Positions 63,143-64,000 of a DNA stretch of 64,000 nt are shown in pieces. Both the position numbers and the translations under genes were made by a program. The first letter of the stretch is position 1. Every line of letters begins with the position of its first letter. Origin of the DNA: Paenibacillus oryzae (GTDB lineage: Bacteria > Bacillota > Bacilli > Paenibacillales > Paenibacillaceae). The notes beneath the pieces were generated by a model. It ran no database searches. It saw nothing but the letters and a program-made list of their open reading frames with translations, and was not told the origin of the DNA. The DNA is taken from NCBI RefSeq assembly GCF_001675045.1, contig NZ_LYPA01000048.1, forward strand, positions 1 through 64,000, read 5' to 3'.

Positions 63143-63502
63143 CTAGTAGCCTACTTCTACGGAGGCTATTACTATGTAGGCCATCTCATTGATGTCTTCC
63201 TTGTCCGGGAGCAAAATCCCGCTAGTCGTCAGCATCCCTCCGTCCACCACATCGAACGTAACCTCGCCATACGGCAGCTCCTTTCGTACCTCTTCGAGCT
63301 CCAGCTTGTCCCGATCAGCCGGAATGGCCAGTCGGACATTTACCTTCATTTTGGTCAAATCTCCATCCGGCAAAACAGAAACAATGCCAGGCATGGAATT
63401 GTGGTGAATAGCATTTTGTACCGCTCTGACCGCTGCTTTGGTTACATTTTGGCCATGCAAATCAATGCCCATCCCGATTTCCACAAACATTAATGTTTTC
63501 AT
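63143..63502 (-). CDS. Lin0512 family protein
   Basis: Small cytoplasmic protein of 119 residues, conserved hypothetical of the Lin0512 (TIGR02058) family. It begins with MKTLMFVEIGMGIDLHGQNV and contains KAAVRAVQNAIHHNSMPGI, the conserved core. The start at 63502 has AAGGGGAT eight bases upstream; an in-frame TTG at 63520 is part of that site. The function of the family is unknown. Its stop codon abuts the last, truncated copy of the 183-bp array. Confidence 0.82.
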   Translation of the reverse strand: MKTLMFVEIGMGIDLHGQNVTKAAVRAVQNAIHHNSMPGIVSVLPDGDLTKMKVNVRLAIPADRDKLELEEVRKELPYGEVTFDVVDGGMLTTSGILLPDKEDINEMAYIVIASVEVGY

Positions 63503-63588
63503 GCTTTTATCCCCTTCCAAGTCATGCAGGCCTATGCCGCCATAAACGCTGTTTGCTTTATCGTACCATAATCAGCATATCATCCACA

Positions 63589-63602
63589 TGTGACGCATCA
63601 CA
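63589..63602. promoter_or_regulatory. TGTGA-N4-TCACA dyad
   Basis: TGTGACGCATCACA, an inverted repeat with the half-sites of the Crp/Fnr family but only four bases between. It lies in the divergent promoter region of the Lin0512 and U32 genes. Confidence 0.35.
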
Positions 63603-63628
63603 CTTTTAACGATCAGCAATTCAGGTAA

Positions 63629-63644
63629 TGTGATTATTTTCACA
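63629..63644. promoter_or_regulatory. Crp/Fnr-type site candidate (TGTGA-N6-TCACA)
   Basis: TGTGATTATTTTCACA matches the Crp/Fnr family consensus TGTGA-N6-TCACA exactly, about 73 bp upstream of the U32 peptidase start and 41 bp from the dyad at 63589. Confidence 0.5.
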
Positions 63645-63716
63645 ATAATTGTTCTTTTCCTCCTTTAGAATAGAGCATATAAATGAATCCATTACCGGGC
63701 AGAGGAGACATCAATT

Positions 63717-64000
63717 ATGGGGAAAAGGACACTGAATGGAAAAAGCATCGAGCTTCTTGCTCCGGCGGGGACGCTTTCGATTTTTAAGGAGGTCATTGCA
63801 ACTCCCTGCGATGCGGTCTATATCGGCGGCTCCATGTTTAACATGCGCATGATACGCAAAGGCTACAACTTCTCAAGAGAGCAGCTGAAGGAAGCCGTCG
63901 ACATCGCCCACAGCATGGGCAAGCAGGTTTATGTAACGGTAAACAACCTGATCAGTCCAGAGGAACTGAAGCCGCTTGAAGACTATTTGGTTTACCTTGC
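63717..64000 (+). CDS. Peptidase U32 family protein (5' part)
   Basis: The first 94 codons of a gene cut by the window end. The N terminus reads SIELLAPAGTLSIFKEVIA, then CDAVYIGGSMFNMR and GKQVYVTVNN, typical of the U32 peptidase family (YrrN/YrrO/YhbU-like). Such proteins have roles in tRNA hydroxylation or ubiquinone-like hydroxylations rather than clear proteolysis. AGAGGAGA precedes the ATG. A Crp/Fnr-type dyad upstream suggests oxygen-linked or nitrosative control. Confidence 0.88.
   Translation, partial: MGKRTLNGKSIELLAPAGTLSIFKEVIATPCDAVYIGGSMFNMRMIRKGYNFSREQLKEAVDIAHSMGKQVYVTVNNLISPEELKPLEDYLVYL

Overview
The window reads as chromosome of a Gram-positive, endospore-forming Firmicute, most likely Paenibacillus or a close relative. 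The evidence is the gene style: many YesM/YesN-type two-component systems, lipoprotein solute-binding proteins, SLH-anchored and multi-domain glycosidases, LtaS, UppP, an ArsB-like pump, strong AGGAGG ribosome binding sites and candidate Spo0A boxes. I found no rRNA, tRNA, phage, transposase gene or CRISPR array.

Layout. 0-2.2 kb: galU (UDP-glucose) and trxB. 2.3-13.5 kb: a starch/maltodextrin locus. It holds a cytoplasmic neopullulanase-type GH13 behind a leader with its own terminator, then a minus-strand operon of maltodextrin-binding protein, two permeases and a lipoprotein alpha-amylase, and divergently a LacI regulator with a GH15 glucoamylase-like enzyme. Candidate LacI and CcpA sites lie between the divergent units, and a 184-bp MITE-like inverted repeat sits between the binding protein and the permeases. 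13.6-14.6 kb: a cluster of four phased palindromes, a perfect PerR box and dps. 14.6-20.3 kb: response regulator, sensor kinase, ABC ATPase and a large FtsX-type permease in one operon. 20.4-26.9 kb: FAH-family hydrolase, ABC-F protein, a guanylate-kinase-like protein, a GNAT, an ArsB-like pump and a Fur-controlled iron-siderophore binding lipoprotein. 27-31.6 kb: Btr-like AraC/binding-protein fusion, fumC, KDPG aldolase and a Dabb protein. 31.8-34.4 kb: a methyltransferase, an array of six exact 52-bp units and a Bcr/CflA exporter.

34.5-43.7 kb: secreted GH5-CBM_X-CBM46 endoglucanase, uppP with an upstream BceR-type motif, a DEDDh exonuclease, a very large double-kinase hybrid sensor with a BTAD response regulator, and, behind Spo0A-like boxes, a secreted copper-amine-oxidase-N-like protein. 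43.9-53.3 kb: a galactan unit made of an SLH-anchored GH53 endo-galactanase and a translationally coupled YesM-YesN-binding-lipoprotein operon with no permeases. 53.4-61.2 kb: a tiny Tyr-rich protein, a MATE pump, LtaS, a DUF4190 protein, ExoA, AIM24 and a saccharopine-dehydrogenase-like protein. 61.4-64 kb: a LuxR regulator, a tandem array of four 183-bp units with compensatory base changes, a Lin0512-family protein and the start of a U32 peptidase.

Two themes stand out. The first is polysaccharide use (starch, beta-glucan, galactan), with import depending on ATPases and sometimes permeases that are not encoded here. The second is non-coding repetitive DNA with strong secondary structure, above all the 183-bp and 52-bp arrays, which no coding feature explains.
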